47,503 nucleotides of DNA, taken from Mariaggregatimicrobium sp964498785. GTDB lineage: Bacteria > Zhuqueibacterota > Zhuqueibacteria > Thermofontimicrobiales > Thiofontviventaceae. Every line of letters starts with the position of its first letter. Position 1 is the stretch's first letter. The translations under genes were made by a program, and so were the position numbers. The notes under the pieces are model-generated. The model saw only the letters and a list, made by a program, of their open reading frames with translations, did not search any database and was not told the origin of the DNA. The stretch spans positions 1-47,503 of the forward strand of contig CAZCJL010000052.1 of assembly GCA_964498785.1 (NCBI GenBank). Reading direction: 5' to 3'. Shown in pieces: positions 18,172 through 27,911 of this stretch.

Positions 18172-19407
18172 CTAATCCAATGAATCGCAATTTATTTTTA
18201 TATCGCCATTCAAAATCAAGTGGCCGAGTTTATCCCGTTTGGTTTGAAGATAACGGGAATTATTTTCATTGGGACTCACTTCAATGGGAATTCGTTCGAC
18301 GACTTCCAGACCATATCCTTTCAGCCCCACAATTTTGCGTGGATTATTGGTGAGGAGCCGTATTTTCTTAATTCCTAAATCAGCTAAAATCTGAGCTCCG
18401 ATTCCGTAATCACGTAAATCTGCCTTAAATCCCAACTCTTCATTTGCCTCGACAGTATCTCGCCCATTATCCTGCAATTGATAGGCCTTAATTTTATTTG
18501 AAAGACCAATGCCACGCCCTTCCTGCCGCATGTAAAGCAAAACGCCCCGTCCTTCGCGTTCAATTGTTTCCAGTGCATTTTGCAATTGGTCCCCACAATC
18601 ACAGCGCAGGGAACCGAGGATGTCTCCGGTGAGACATTGGGAATGTACCCGGACAATGACCGGCTCATCTGTCGCGACATTCCCTTTTACGATTGCCAGA
18701 TGATGGTGATCATCGATTCTGCTTTCGTATAAATGTAAAATAAATGTCCCAAATTTTGAGGGAAATTGTATTGTTGCTTTGCAGGTAATAAGTTTCTCAT
18801 TCGTCCGTCGATATTCAATCAAATCGCGAATTGTAATAATTTTAAGATCATGTTTTTTCGAGATTTTCATTAATTTCGGTACGCGAGCCATCGTCCCGTC
18901 ATCATCCATTATTTCGCAGAGAACGCCAGCCGGATACAGGCCAGTCATACGCGCAAAATCCACCACTGCCTCGGTGTGACCGGCTCTGCTTAAAACGCCG
19001 CCTTTTTCTGCTTTAAGCGGAAAAATATGCCCGGGACGGGCAAGATCTTTGGCAGATGTATTGCTGTCAATTAGTGTTTTAATGGTTTCCGCCCTGTCAA
19101 AAGCAGAAATACCAGTGGTTGTGTTTCGACGGGCATCCACTGAAACGGTGAACTTGGTTCCATGACTCGCGGTGTTCTCATTTACCATCGCGTGTAAATT
19201 CAACTCTTCCAGACGTTCTTCTGTCATTGGAACACAAATCAGCCCGCGACCGTGAATCGCCATAAAATTAATCGCGTCAGGCGTTACTTTCGAAGATGCA
19301 AGAATGAAATCGCCTTCATTTTCGCGATCTTCATCATCAACGACAATTAATATTTTACCATTTTTGAAATCTTCCAGTGCTTCTTCTATTGTATTGAATT
19401 TGAACAT
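18172..19407 (-). CDS. ribBA: Bifunctional 3,4-dihydroxy-2-butanone-4-phosphate synthase / GTP cyclohydrolase II
   Basis: Supplies both precursors for riboflavin. Residues about 1-205 form the RibB domain (VDDEDRENEGDF, ASHGTKFTVSVD, RPGHIFPL, RAGHTEA). Residues about 206-411 form the RibA domain with the zinc cysteines in HSQCLTGDILGSLRCDCGDQL, the RQEGRGIGL motif and the C-terminal RLLTNNPRKI. All key residues of both domains are visible, so both activities should be intact. The ATG lies just after the ribE stop. Confidence 0.97.
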   Translation of the reverse strand: MFKFNTIEEALEDFKNGKILIVVDDEDRENEGDFILASSKVTPDAINFMAIHGRGLICVPMTEERLEELNLHAMVNENTASHGTKFTVSVDARRNTTTGISAFDRAETIKTLIDSNTSAKDLARPGHIFPLKAEKGGVLSRAGHTEAVVDFARMTGLYPAGVLCEIMDDDGTMARVPKLMKISKKHDLKIITIRDLIEYRRTNEKLITCKATIQFPSKFGTFILHLYESRIDDHHHLAIVKGNVATDEPVIVRVHSQCLTGDILGSLRCDCGDQLQNALETIEREGRGVLLYMRQEGRGIGLSNKIKAYQLQDNGRDTVEANEELGFKADLRDYGIGAQILADLGIKKIRLLTNNPRKIVGLKGYGLEVVERIPIEVSPNENNSRYLQTKRDKLGHLILNGDIKINCDSLD

Positions 19408-19408
19408 G

Positions 19409-20047
19409 TTAATAAAATCCTTTATCTTGTAACCAGTTCAAAGTAATATTTGAATCCGATTCGGGTGTGAGAAATTGCTTAATATACTTTGCCATAAAAT
19501 CGACTTCAATATTAACATTCTGGCCAATTTGTTTATTTTTAAATATCGTTTGTTTCATTGTATGGGGTATAATTGAAACGGTTATCATGTTTCTGTTTTT
19601 ATTTGAAATTGTAAGCGATACTCCATCAATTGCAATGCAACCTTTGAGAATAGTGAACTGCTCAAGAATTTTAGGTATTTCAAACGTCCAGTTATTATCG
19701 TGAGATTCCCGACCCATCGTTTTGATAATACCGATTCCATCTACATGCCCCTGTACAAAATGTCCTCCGAACCTATCTTGCAACCGCAATGCTCGTTCCA
19801 GGTTCACCTGTTCATCGGTTTGCAAATGCGCTAATGTCGATTTCGCCAGTGTTTCGGCGACCGCATCAACGGTAAATGAGTTTTTATTAAATTGCACGAC
19901 AGTCAAGCACACGCCATTAATCGCGATACTATGATCAATTTGCAGGTCGCTTAAAACCTTTGTTGCCATTATTTCGATACGAGCGCCGTTATTGCGTTTT
20001 AAAAAATTTTTTACAGAGCCAATTTCTTCAATTAATCCTGTGAACAT
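19409..20047 (-). CDS. ribE: Riboflavin synthase, alpha chain
   Basis: Dismutates two lumazine molecules into riboflavin plus a pyrimidine. The 212-residue protein begins with the invariant MFTGLIEEIGSV and contains two lumazine-binding barrels. The first has DHSIAINGVCLTV and FTVDAVAETL; the second has GHFVQGHVDG, KGCIAIDGVSLTI and SIIPHTMKQT. Sits between ribD (16 bases upstream) and ribBA. Confidence 0.96.
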   Translation of the reverse strand: MFTGLIEEIGSVKNFLKRNNGARIEIMATKVLSDLQIDHSIAINGVCLTVVQFNKNSFTVDAVAETLAKSTLAHLQTDEQVNLERALRLQDRFGGHFVQGHVDGIGIIKTMGRESHDNNWTFEIPKILEQFTILKGCIAIDGVSLTISNKNRNMITVSIIPHTMKQTIFKNKQIGQNVNIEVDFMAKYIKQFLTPESDSNITLNWLQDKGFY

Positions 20048-20063
20048 AATGAACGCAATCTGT

Positions 20064-21173
20064 TTAATATTTTATATCCGCGGTTAAAATAAAATCATCA
20101 CCGACTTTTTCCATCAAAAGGTGTTGCAGTTGAATCGACTGAGCGATCCGTTGTAAGTTGAGATCGCCAATCGCATTAATTCCGGAACCCAAAATTTTAG
20201 GGGCTAAAATAAGAACCAACCGATTTACTAATTTTTCTTTTAAAAAAGACGTGTAAACTTCCGAGCCTCCTTCAACCATCACGGCACTAAAATTTTCGCG
20301 GACTGATTTTTTTAATAACTCGGGCGCCGAAATTCTACCTGTATTATCCGCGGGAATATTCCAAATTTTAGCGCCTCTGGAAATAATTTTAGCGTATTTG
20401 TCAGCATCGTTGATAGTGGTGGCGATAATTGTTTTATCTGTAAAATCATCTGTGAGTACATGTGATTCCATGGGAATACGCAGTCTGCTGTCCATCACAA
20501 TCCGAAACGGCATGCGTCCGTTTAAATGGCGAACTGTTAGCCTGGGATTATCCGCCAGCACTGTCCCGATGCCAACAATCACTGCATCGCTGTCACTGCG
20601 TAACTGGTGGCCGGCTTTTCGTGCTTCCCGTGAGGTGATCCATTTTGAATGGCGATTTCGAGTCGCAATTCTCCCGTCTAATGTCTGGGCAATTTTCATT
20701 GTTACAAATGGGAGGCCAGCGGTAATAAACGTGATGAACTCTCTGTTTATCTGATTACATGCCTCTTCTTCAATACCGGTTTCCACTTCGATACCATTTT
20801 GTTTGAGAATCCCAACTCCCTTTAAATGAACCAATGGGTTGGGATCTGCCATTCCGATAACGACGCGTTTAATGCCAGCTTTAATAATCGCGTCGGTGCA
20901 GGGCGGTGTTTTTCCGTAATGGCAACATGGCTCCAATGTTACATACATTGTGGCGTTGTGCACCACGCTTCCGGCATTTTGCAATGCCTCAAGCTCTGCA
21001 TGGGGGCCGCCAAAATGTTTGTGATATCCCTGGCCAAGAATTAAACCATCTTTGACAATTATAGCTCCAACTTTGGGATTGGGATGAACAGCGGCAGTTG
21101 CTTTGAGCGCTAAATTTAGTGCCAGCTTCATATAGTGCCGGTCTAAAGAATTTTGTACCCTGGATAAACTCAA
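20064..21173 (-). CDS. ribD: Riboflavin biosynthesis deaminase/reductase RibD
   Basis: Deaminates and then reduces the pyrimidine intermediate of riboflavin synthesis. The 369-residue protein has the N-terminal zinc deaminase motif with HAE and the two cysteines in PCCHYGKTPPC. Its C-terminal reductase domain has MKIAQTLDGRIATRNRHSKWIT and VEGGSEVYTSFL. The start is uncertain: the frame opens with TTG at 21173 and lacks a good ribosome-binding site. It is the first gene of the rib operon. I looked for an FMN riboswitch in the 217 bases upstream and did not see one. Confidence 0.94.
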   Translation of the reverse strand: MSLSRVQNSLDRHYMKLALNLALKATAAVHPNPKVGAIIVKDGLILGQGYHKHFGGPHAELEALQNAGSVVHNATMYVTLEPCCHYGKTPPCTDAIIKAGIKRVVIGMADPNPLVHLKGVGILKQNGIEVETGIEEEACNQINREFITFITAGLPFVTMKIAQTLDGRIATRNRHSKWITSREARKAGHQLRSDSDAVIVGIGTVLADNPRLTVRHLNGRMPFRIVMDSRLRIPMESHVLTDDFTDKTIIATTINDADKYAKIISRGAKIWNIPADNTGRISAPELLKKSVRENFSAVMVEGGSEVYTSFLKEKLVNRLVLILAPKILGSGINAIGDLNLQRIAQSIQLQHLLMEKVGDDFILTADIKY

Positions 21174-21390
21174 TAGATATTTTTCGTTAATGTTACAATA
21201 CCTACAATGAGTGATTTATTAACCAGAAACGCTCAATGTAGGTGATAGTTAAAATAAAGAAAATAAATATAGCAAATATTTGTTTACAAAGCAAGCTCTT
21301 TTTAGGTTGAATAGATGAGCGCTAAAGGGTGTTTTGGGGCCCAGATCAGATCTCCGAAATCAGTGGGATTCCGATCTAATCCTACATAAA

Positions 21391-22839
21391 TTATCGAACG
21401 GCTCTCACATACGTTTTTGAATCAAAAGTCGAATAATAGCAACTGGACATATCAAAATTCACCACCCAGGCAGCTTTTGCATTTTCTTTGCTCGATGTCC
21501 AAAACCACATTTGTTGGCGGTCAAATTCGTCGAAAATATTAAGCCCGTATTGATTTGTTTCCGGCTCCATTAGTGTCATTGTTTCTTCAAGAGAAGGCAA
21601 CCGCCAATTTTGATAACCAGCAAATCTGCTTTTATTGAGATTATCAATCCAGTCCAACGCATCATTAAAAGTCATCGGGACGCCGGAGCCGGATTGTTGC
21701 CAGGTAAGGCCTGTTTTCCGGTCAAAGATCACCTTTCTGCCATTTTGCATTTTCACTGAAAAGTCGTTTGGAAATCCTTTGCCATTGTAATTTCGTTCCA
21801 AATCAAAATATCCCTTCTGTTTTATCAGTTCATTGACTTCAGAAACAGATGTATAGCTTTGATTCCTGACCTGTTGCTCTTGATATTTCTCGATATTTTT
21901 ATTTGCGGCCAGAATATATTTATCACGTTCCGCCTGCATGTGGAGTTCAGGGCTTAAATCTTCTACAGCATCAGTCGTATCCGGCCGATCTGTGGCTTTA
22001 AATTTATCTTCAAATTTATTGGGATCTTTTTTCCAGGCTCTGTCAAAAATAACATCAGTTTCCAGCACTTCTTTCAGGTCTTTTACTTCCTCAATATTGT
22101 CTTGAATTTCGTCATTGGTTAATTTAATATTCGTCATGTCTGTTTCAGATGGGGAATGCACTGCATCCGGCACCTCGTCCGGCACATCATCTGTTCCCCG
22201 ATGATCTGCCGGATCTGAAACCACAGTATACGGCAATTTTGATTTTGCGCTGCTTCTATCTTCATTGGCAAACAATTTATGGATTTCGTGAAGTTCTTTC
22301 GTGTTATCGATCTGGATTTCTGCATTGTAAGGTTCGGAAAATTGCCCGGCACTCAACTCGCCTTCTTCTGGCTGGCTCACTTTTGACGGTTTTTCAACGA
22401 TAATACCACTTTGCGCGGTAGTATCTGCCTCTTGCTCTATTGCAGGGAAATAAAGTTTGATATTGAACGGCAGGCTCATGTTTTTTGACTCAAAGCCGAA
22501 TCGAACGATATGCTCGCCTTTTTTTAACGCAGATTCAGGAAATTCCAGATAGTTGAAATCGATTTGCCAGTAATAAATACCATTTCTCTCGGCAGCTTTT
22601 GATGCGTCAGAAAACAGATAATTATCAAACTGAAAATGCAATGGCCGATTTTGATTTGTCGCATTATTTGCAGCTTTAATAATTAATTCGGATTGTGGAT
22701 TATAGGAATCCCCTGTGATGAGGCTAAATTCAGGAGGTGGTTCTTTTTTTAGAACAAGACAATAAATAAGAATAACGAGAATAATGAGCGCAATGAGAAT
22801 TAATGTAATAAATATCCATTTTTGTTTTTTTAAGGCCAT
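21391..22839 (-). CDS. Membrane-anchored DUF1566 (Lcl C-terminal-like) protein
   Basis: A 482-residue protein with one N-terminal membrane anchor (about residues 9-30). A beta-rich extracytoplasmic region and a long acidic, probably disordered linker rich in Asp/Glu/Pro follow. The C-terminal DUF1566 domain contains FDRKTGLTWQQSGSG, DWIDNLNKSRFAGYQNWRLPS and YYSTFDSKTYVRAVR. Such domains are thought to be C-type-lectin-related binding modules; ligand unknown. GGAG about 10 bases upstream sets the ATG at 22839; a longer frame to 22926 is less likely. Confidence 0.82.
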   Translation of the reverse strand: MALKKQKWIFITLILIALIILVILIYCLVLKKEPPPEFSLITGDSYNPQSELIIKAANNATNQNRPLHFQFDNYLFSDASKAAERNGIYYWQIDFNYLEFPESALKKGEHIVRFGFESKNMSLPFNIKLYFPAIEQEADTTAQSGIIVEKPSKVSQPEEGELSAGQFSEPYNAEIQIDNTKELHEIHKLFANEDRSSAKSKLPYTVVSDPADHRGTDDVPDEVPDAVHSPSETDMTNIKLTNDEIQDNIEEVKDLKEVLETDVIFDRAWKKDPNKFEDKFKATDRPDTTDAVEDLSPELHMQAERDKYILAANKNIEKYQEQQVRNQSYTSVSEVNELIKQKGYFDLERNYNGKGFPNDFSVKMQNGRKVIFDRKTGLTWQQSGSGVPMTFNDALDWIDNLNKSRFAGYQNWRLPSLEETMTLMEPETNQYGLNIFDEFDRQQMWFWTSSKENAKAAWVVNFDMSSCYYSTFDSKTYVRAVR

Positions 22840-23003
22840 TTTCTCAATGCTCCTTTTTACGATAATACGATTATGTGATTTGATATTAGCAAGGAATAAG
22901 ATAGGTATTAATTCAACAAAAGTCAAGAACTAATGTTACGAAAGCGTCATGATGTTAGTATGTATTTTAAATATAATAAATATTGCGATTAAATATGGTG
23001 GGG

Positions 23004-23639
23004 TTAATAAAATCCTCTGCGGACGCCGATGCGGAATGTAAAACCGGACAGGTTGACAACTCCTTTTACCGGCGCTCCTATCGATACTTTTCTGCGGCTG
23101 ACTTCGGAAAAAATATATGATAATTCAATGATAAATCCATAAGCATGGTTAAGACGATAAATAAATCCGCTTTCAATGGAGTAACGCATCCCATGGTACT
23201 TTTTAGACAGCCGGGAGATTTCTTCTGAATACACTTTTTCTCTGCTTTCCAAATAGTTATATCCGACGGTACCAGAAACATAGTAATAGTGCTTGTAAAA
23301 AATGGGATTCCGTACTTGAAAAGAAGCATATACAGGTAAAATTAAGGCAACTTTTTCAGCATTCGTTTGTATCTCTGTTTCTGTGATCTGGCCGAAATGA
23401 ATATTTTCATCGAGTATGGTTTCATCCCTGTTTATACATCGATATAAATCAATTCCTGCTCCTATTTCACTGGTGTCTGTAAATCGAAATTTAAAGGTTC
23501 CTCCTACAAAATAACTGCTTTTTATATCATGGGGACTATATGTTCCGATTTTTACAGAATAGGAATAATATGCCGGTTGTGCTTCAACTGCTATAATTGG
23601 TAATAAAAAAATGAGAGTAAAAATAAAGTGTGTTTTCAT
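23004..23639 (-). CDS. Predicted outer-membrane beta-barrel protein
   Basis: About 211 residues with a cleavable signal peptide ending at VEAQ. A series of short amphipathic strands with alternating aromatic residues follows (FKFRFTDTSEIGAGIDLYR, YYVSGTVGYNYLESR, YGFIIELSYIFS), and it ends in FTFRIGVRRGFY, a C-terminal aromatic typical of outer-membrane barrels. GGAGC is correctly spaced for the second ATG (23639) rather than the first (23645). No specific family recognised. Confidence 0.72.
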   Translation of the reverse strand: MKTHFIFTLIFLLPIIAVEAQPAYYSYSVKIGTYSPHDIKSSYFVGGTFKFRFTDTSEIGAGIDLYRCINRDETILDENIHFGQITETEIQTNAEKVALILPVYASFQVRNPIFYKHYYYVSGTVGYNYLESREKVYSEEISRLSKKYHGMRYSIESGFIYRLNHAYGFIIELSYIFSEVSRRKVSIGAPVKGVVNLSGFTFRIGVRRGFY

Positions 23640-23792
23640 GATCATGCTCCGAATTTTAATTATGTGAGCATGGAAGTATTGAAGGCTTGAAGCGTGTAAT
23701 ACACGTCAGTTCATTCATTGAATATCGGCTAATTTTTTAAAAAGTTTAAAAAGAATGAATTCATAAGTTAGCGGAGCAGTTCGCATCTGCAT

Positions 23793-24221
23793 TTACATTT
23801 CTTGTGGAATGTATTTTACTAGTTTTAGCTCATTTTTCCCATTCGTGGTTAAATAGTGAACTTCATCCATGATGATGTTATAAATATGGATACCCATGCC
23901 GTTTTCCGGTAAATTATCTAAATCATTCGGATCAAAGTTGAAAGGTGGGGCATTCGCAGGATTAAAACAGTGTCCTTTATCAGTTAATGTAAAGCAAATC
24001 CCATTGTCACATAACTCAATTGTGGTTTCGATTGTTCGATCAGAATTATTTTTGTACGCATGCTTTACAATATTTGTTAGCGCTTCAATAATAGCAGTTT
24101 CAATATAATTACATTCCTTGACAGTTGAAAATTGTAGCGATGAAATGCTTTTGGCTGCCAAACCAATAAGCTGCACATTTTCGAGAGTGCTTTTTATGAT
24201 GAGCTTTACAGAGGCATTCAT
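23793..24221 (-). CDS. Anti-sigma factor serine kinase-like ATPase (RsbW/SpoIIAB type)
   Basis: A 142-residue GHKL ATPase with the N-box EALTNIVKHAYKN, the G1 region LTDKGHCFNP and the G2 motif NGMGIHIY. Such kinases phosphorylate a STAS-domain antagonist on serine and release or bind a sigma factor or other partner accordingly. It lies 13 bases after the STAS gene and completes a phosphatase-antagonist-kinase set. No sigma factor gene is in the window, so the output is unknown. Confidence 0.88.
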   Translation of the reverse strand: MNASVKLIIKSTLENVQLIGLAAKSISSLQFSTVKECNYIETAIIEALTNIVKHAYKNNSDRTIETTIELCDNGICFTLTDKGHCFNPANAPPFNFDPNDLDNLPENGMGIHIYNIIMDEVHYLTTNGKNELKLVKYIPQEM

Positions 24222-24234
24222 TTTTTCTCCTAAA

Positions 24235-24573
24235 TTAAATAAAGCTATTTAGTGCAGATTCTAAATCATCAAAAATGTTAAAAACAAGATTTAGTCGTGT
24301 TAATTCAAACATGTCTTTTACTTGTGCCCGTGGATGAACGAGTTTTAATTCCCCTTTTTTACCAATGTTTTTCATGGCAGATACGATTGCTCCCAATCCG
24401 GCGCTATCAATAAAATCAATAGCATTGAGATCAATCAGAATACGCTCCCTTTTCTCTTCATTAATTAATTTCAGTAAATTGGTTTTAAATTCAAGCGCAA
24501 TTCTGGAATCCAATCGTTTTTCTTGTGGCGAAACAATGTATACATTATTCTTAACTTCGGTTTGTAAATTCAT
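24235..24573 (-). CDS. STAS-domain anti-sigma factor antagonist (RsbV/SpoIIAA type)
   Basis: A 112-residue single STAS domain with the phospho-acceptor serine in DFIDSAGLGAIVSA, the site the adjacent kinase should phosphorylate and the upstream PP2C phosphatase should reset. GAGGA about 7 bases upstream sets the start at 24573; an open extension to 24615 lacks a ribosome-binding site. Part of a three-gene partner-switching module. Confidence 0.9.
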   Translation of the reverse strand: MNLQTEVKNNVYIVSPQEKRLDSRIALEFKTNLLKLINEEKRERILIDLNAIDFIDSAGLGAIVSAMKNIGKKGELKLVHPRAQVKDMFELTRLNLVFNIFDDLESALNSFI

Positions 24574-24641
24574 TCTGAGTCCTCTTTTATTTGCTATATT
24601 TTTTAAAATTATCAAATGAATAATTTTGATTAAACAACATT

Positions 24642-25838
24642 TTATGATAATTCCAGTAAAAGCAAGGCAACATCATCCGCAAAGACCTTCTGACCAGAAA
24701 ATTGTTCACCTTTCTGAACAATTTTTCTTAATAAGTTAGCCGGATCAAGATGATAATTTTTTATTAATAATGAAAACAGTCGTTTCATACCAAATGTGTG
24801 ATTTTTTGAATTTGTTAATTCAATTAAACCGTCAGTATGTAGGAAAATCTTTTGATTTTTCGTTAATTGTACTTGATGATTTGTGTAGGTAAAATCTTCT
24901 AAAAAGCCGATTGCAACTCCCATTTCTGAAAGAGTTTGTGAATGATTAGAATCGAAGATTACTGGAAGCGAGTGATGACCTGCTGAAGCATACTTCAGTT
25001 GATATTGATTTGTGTTCAGCATGCCACAAAAAATGGTGAGATACATTCCATCCTTGATAAAATTCGTTTCTTGGTGATAATTTTTATTCAATCTGGTTAA
25101 AATTTCAGCAGGTTGAACTAAATTTTTATCCATGTTGTTCATAATACTTGTCATTTGTTCCCGAATGAAAACGGTTACCAGGGCCGAGGTGACGCCATGT
25201 CCGGCCACATCGGCGATATAAAACACACATGTGTCGTCATTTAGTCGGATGATATTTAAAAAATCTCCTCCAACAGAGTTAGACGCGCGGTACAAATATT
25301 CAATATGAAGATTATTTATATTCGGGATATTTTTGGGCAAAAGCGCTTCCTGAATTTTGCGGGCAGCTTCCAGATCCGTTTTAATTTGATTGTTCTTTTC
25401 CAGCAAAATGTGATTTAAATTCTCTAATTTCTCATTGGTTTGTAAAAGTTGTTTTTGTAAATGATAATTACGTGCATGAGCATCAATGCGAGCTAAAAAT
25501 TCTGCCTGATCGAACGGTTTTGTAATATAATCAGTTGCCCCAGTTTTCAGCGCTTCAATCAGTTTTGATTTGTCGGCCATGGCAGTGACAAAGATAATCG
25601 GAATCTGATTGAAATGTTTATGTTTCTTGATTTCAACGAGCACATCAAAACCGGATTTGTGCGGCATATAATAATCGAGAATGAGAAGATCAGGTGGTTC
25701 TTCATGGATCATCTCAAGCGCAGTTTTCCCATCTTTGGCAATTCGAAGCTTCCGATAACCTTTCTTTTTTAATAATGACAGTTCCAGATGTTGGGTAACA
25801 ACATCATCTTCTGCAATAAGTATATTAATTTCCTTCAT
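24642..25838 (-). CDS. Response regulator with PP2C/SpoIIE phosphatase output
   Basis: A 398-residue protein. Residues 1-120 form a receiver domain with the acidic pocket (IAEDD), phospho-acceptor Asp in LLILDYYMP, the Thr of FVTAMAD and the Lys of ITKPFD. A coiled-coil linker spans about 125-160. A C-terminal SpoIIE/RsbU-type phosphatase has metal-binding VGGDF, IADVAGHG and ADDVALL. Phosphorylation by an unseen histidine kinase should switch dephosphorylation of the STAS protein encoded next. The short gap of about 70 bases suggests cotranscription. Confidence 0.93.
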   Translation of the reverse strand: MKEINILIAEDDVVTQHLELSLLKKKGYRKLRIAKDGKTALEMIHEEPPDLLILDYYMPHKSGFDVLVEIKKHKHFNQIPIIFVTAMADKSKLIEALKTGATDYITKPFDQAEFLARIDAHARNYHLQKQLLQTNEKLENLNHILLEKNNQIKTDLEAARKIQEALLPKNIPNINNLHIEYLYRASNSVGGDFLNIIRLNDDTCVFYIADVAGHGVTSALVTVFIREQMTSIMNNMDKNLVQPAEILTRLNKNYHQETNFIKDGMYLTIFCGMLNTNQYQLKYASAGHHSLPVIFDSNHSQTLSEMGVAIGFLEDFTYTNHQVQLTKNQKIFLHTDGLIELTNSKNHTFGMKRLFSLLIKNYHLDPANLLRKIVQKGEQFSGQKVFADDVALLLLELS

Positions 25839-26001
25839 GTTTAATTCGCATTCGATTTATTGTTTATATTTTTTGTGTTAATACATTTCATGCTTCAACG
25901 ATCAAAAATTTGAGATGAACCGAACTGTTCGCTATGTCATTTACGTTATCGACTTGATCTGATATCTTATTTACCGGAATCTGAAATTATTTCTAATTAA
26001 A

Positions 26002-26069
26002 TTAGTAACTATTCAGGCATCACTCCTGCGAATGCACGAATGACAGCTCGATGCTGAATAGTAACTTAA
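26002..26069. repeat. Palindromic intergenic element related to the 80-bp repeat
   Basis: AGTAACTATTCAG at 26003-26015 is inverted at 26054-26066 as CTGAATAGTAACT with one mismatch. Between them lies CACTCCTGCGAATGCACGAATGACA, which resembles one hairpin of the repeat at 41-120 and 13452-13531. The GCTGAATAGTAAC edge also follows copy 1. The rest of the 396 bases between the divergent response regulator and M1 peptidase genes is AT-rich and presumably holds both promoters; I see no gene. Confidence 0.65.
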
Positions 26070-26234
26070 ATTATTTCATTTATCGTCAAATAGTGTTTCA
26101 TCTTGAATAATCCGCTTGATTTTTTTATCAGTAGGCGGAATCGTTTGCATTATTCAATTTAAAATATTATATTTTAACCTTATTACATAATCGAAATTCG
26201 ATTTGTCATTAAAAAAAAATAGAAGGGAAAAATC

Positions 26235-27875
26235 GTGAAAAAACTTTTAAAATGGATCGTTATCATTTTAAGTGGTTTAATTGTGTTACTAATTATTTTA
26301 TGTGCCGCTGTTCTCATCAAACATGATCGTTACGGTTTGTTTCCCTCCGGGGGAACATTATCCGAAAACCAATCAAAATATGATGTGTTATTTTATAATC
26401 TCAATCTTGAAATATTTTCAAATAAACAGGCCATTGCCGGTTTTGTAACAGTAAAAATTAGAGCGCTGGAAGATAGCCTGGAAATGGTTGAACTGGATTT
26501 AATTGATAATTTTGATGTCAGTCGTGTTTTAGATCAAAGTGATAATAGCCTGTCATTTAAACATAACGATAACCTGATTTTAGTTAACCCGGCAACTCCA
26601 TTGAAAAAGGATGAAATACTTGATCTGAAAGTTGAATATTCAGGTCAACCGGTACAAGCAATTAAACCACCTTGGATTGGCGGCTTCAACTGGTCCCGTG
26701 ATTCACTTGGAAATGACTGGATAGGCGTTTCCTGCCAAAGTGAAGGCGCAAAAATCTGGTTTCCGTGCAAAGATCATCCGTCTGATGAACCAGATAGCGC
26801 AGCAATTAACATCACGATACCAAAGGAGTATTATTGTGCATCAAATGGCTTGTTGCGCGATATCAGTACGCCGCGCGCGGGGTTTCGTACATTTCACTGG
26901 TTCACCGGTTATCCGATTAATAATTACAATATCAATATCAGTATCGGAAAATATGAGATTCTCTCACGTGAATATAAAACGCTCGATAATCGCGTGATGC
27001 CGGTGTATTACTACGTCCTGCCAGAAGCCCGCGCCGGCGCTGATGAACTGATCGATATGGCAGTGGATATGCTTTACACATATCGCAAATATTATGGCGA
27101 ATACCCGTTCACAACAGAGAAATTTGCCATCGTTCATACCGATTATCTCGGAATGGAACATCAGACAATTAATGCGTATGGAAATGATTATCAATATACT
27201 GACCTGAATGGTGTAAAATGGGATTGGTTGATGCTTCATGAAATGGGACATGAATGGTGGGGGAACAAATTAACTGCTGCTGACTTTGCCGACCTGTGGC
27301 TGCATGAAGGGATTTGTTCTTACGGAGAATCTTTATTTCAACTGGAAAAAGCCGGAGAAGGTGCATATCATGAATTTATGGCAAAAACAAAGTCGAAAAT
27401 CCGAAATAGCGCTCCGATCATTCCAAAACGTAATGCAACGACATTGGACGTTTATCGGGGTGATATCTATACCAAGGGCGCGTATCTGATGCATTCATTG
27501 CGTTACATTTTAGGAGATAGTCTCTTTTTTCCGACCTTGAAAGAATTTGCAACGGATTCTCAATATACATATCAAAATTTGGTGACCACTGATGATTTTA
27601 TTCAACTGATTAATAAGAATTCTGGCAGGGATTATTCTCAATTATTAAAATTTTATTTGTATACGACAGACTATCCGCAGATCAAGATTGACAGCTCAGA
27701 TGTTAATGAATACCATGTTTCTATCCCGAATATTGATTTTACTATCCCAATGGAAATTACGCTTGATAATGGCTCACAACAGGTGGAATTGGGCAGTGAA
27801 CCGACAATGTTTCATTCCCAAATGAAACCGCTGGTTGATGAAGGAGAATGGTTTCTTAAAGAATTTATTAAATGA
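26235..27875 (+). CDS. Membrane-anchored M1-family metallopeptidase
   Basis: A 546-residue zinc aminopeptidase-like protein. The N terminus (about residues 5-28) is a single membrane anchor, putting the catalytic domain in the periplasm. The zinc site is HEMGHEWW (His335, Glu336, His339), with the third ligand Glu358 in LHEGICSYGE, the standard 18-residue spacing. The substrate-binding motif reads GMEHQT in place of the classic GAMEN, as in many Bacteroidetes-like M1 proteins. The start is GTG at 26235 with a purine-rich GAAGGGA upstream. The C-terminal helical domain is short compared with aminopeptidase N. Confidence 0.93.
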   Translation: MKKLLKWIVIILSGLIVLLIILCAAVLIKHDRYGLFPSGGTLSENQSKYDVLFYNLNLEIFSNKQAIAGFVTVKIRALEDSLEMVELDLIDNFDVSRVLDQSDNSLSFKHNDNLILVNPATPLKKDEILDLKVEYSGQPVQAIKPPWIGGFNWSRDSLGNDWIGVSCQSEGAKIWFPCKDHPSDEPDSAAINITIPKEYYCASNGLLRDISTPRAGFRTFHWFTGYPINNYNINISIGKYEILSREYKTLDNRVMPVYYYVLPEARAGADELIDMAVDMLYTYRKYYGEYPFTTEKFAIVHTDYLGMEHQTINAYGNDYQYTDLNGVKWDWLMLHEMGHEWWGNKLTAADFADLWLHEGICSYGESLFQLEKAGEGAYHEFMAKTKSKIRNSAPIIPKRNATTLDVYRGDIYTKGAYLMHSLRYILGDSLFFPTLKEFATDSQYTYQNLVTTDDFIQLINKNSGRDYSQLLKFYLYTTDYPQIKIDSSDVNEYHVSIPNIDFTIPMEITLDNGSQQVELGSEPTMFHSQMKPLVDEGEWFLKEFIK

Positions 27876-27911
27876 AAAAAATAATTGAATAAAATAATCA
27901 GGTAAAAAATT

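Noticed and set aside
21174..21390. Possible FMN riboswitch upstream of ribD
   Set aside because: The conserved RFN blocks are not visible on the minus strand; only AT-rich sequence and a repeat-like GATCTCCGAAATC motif are seen.
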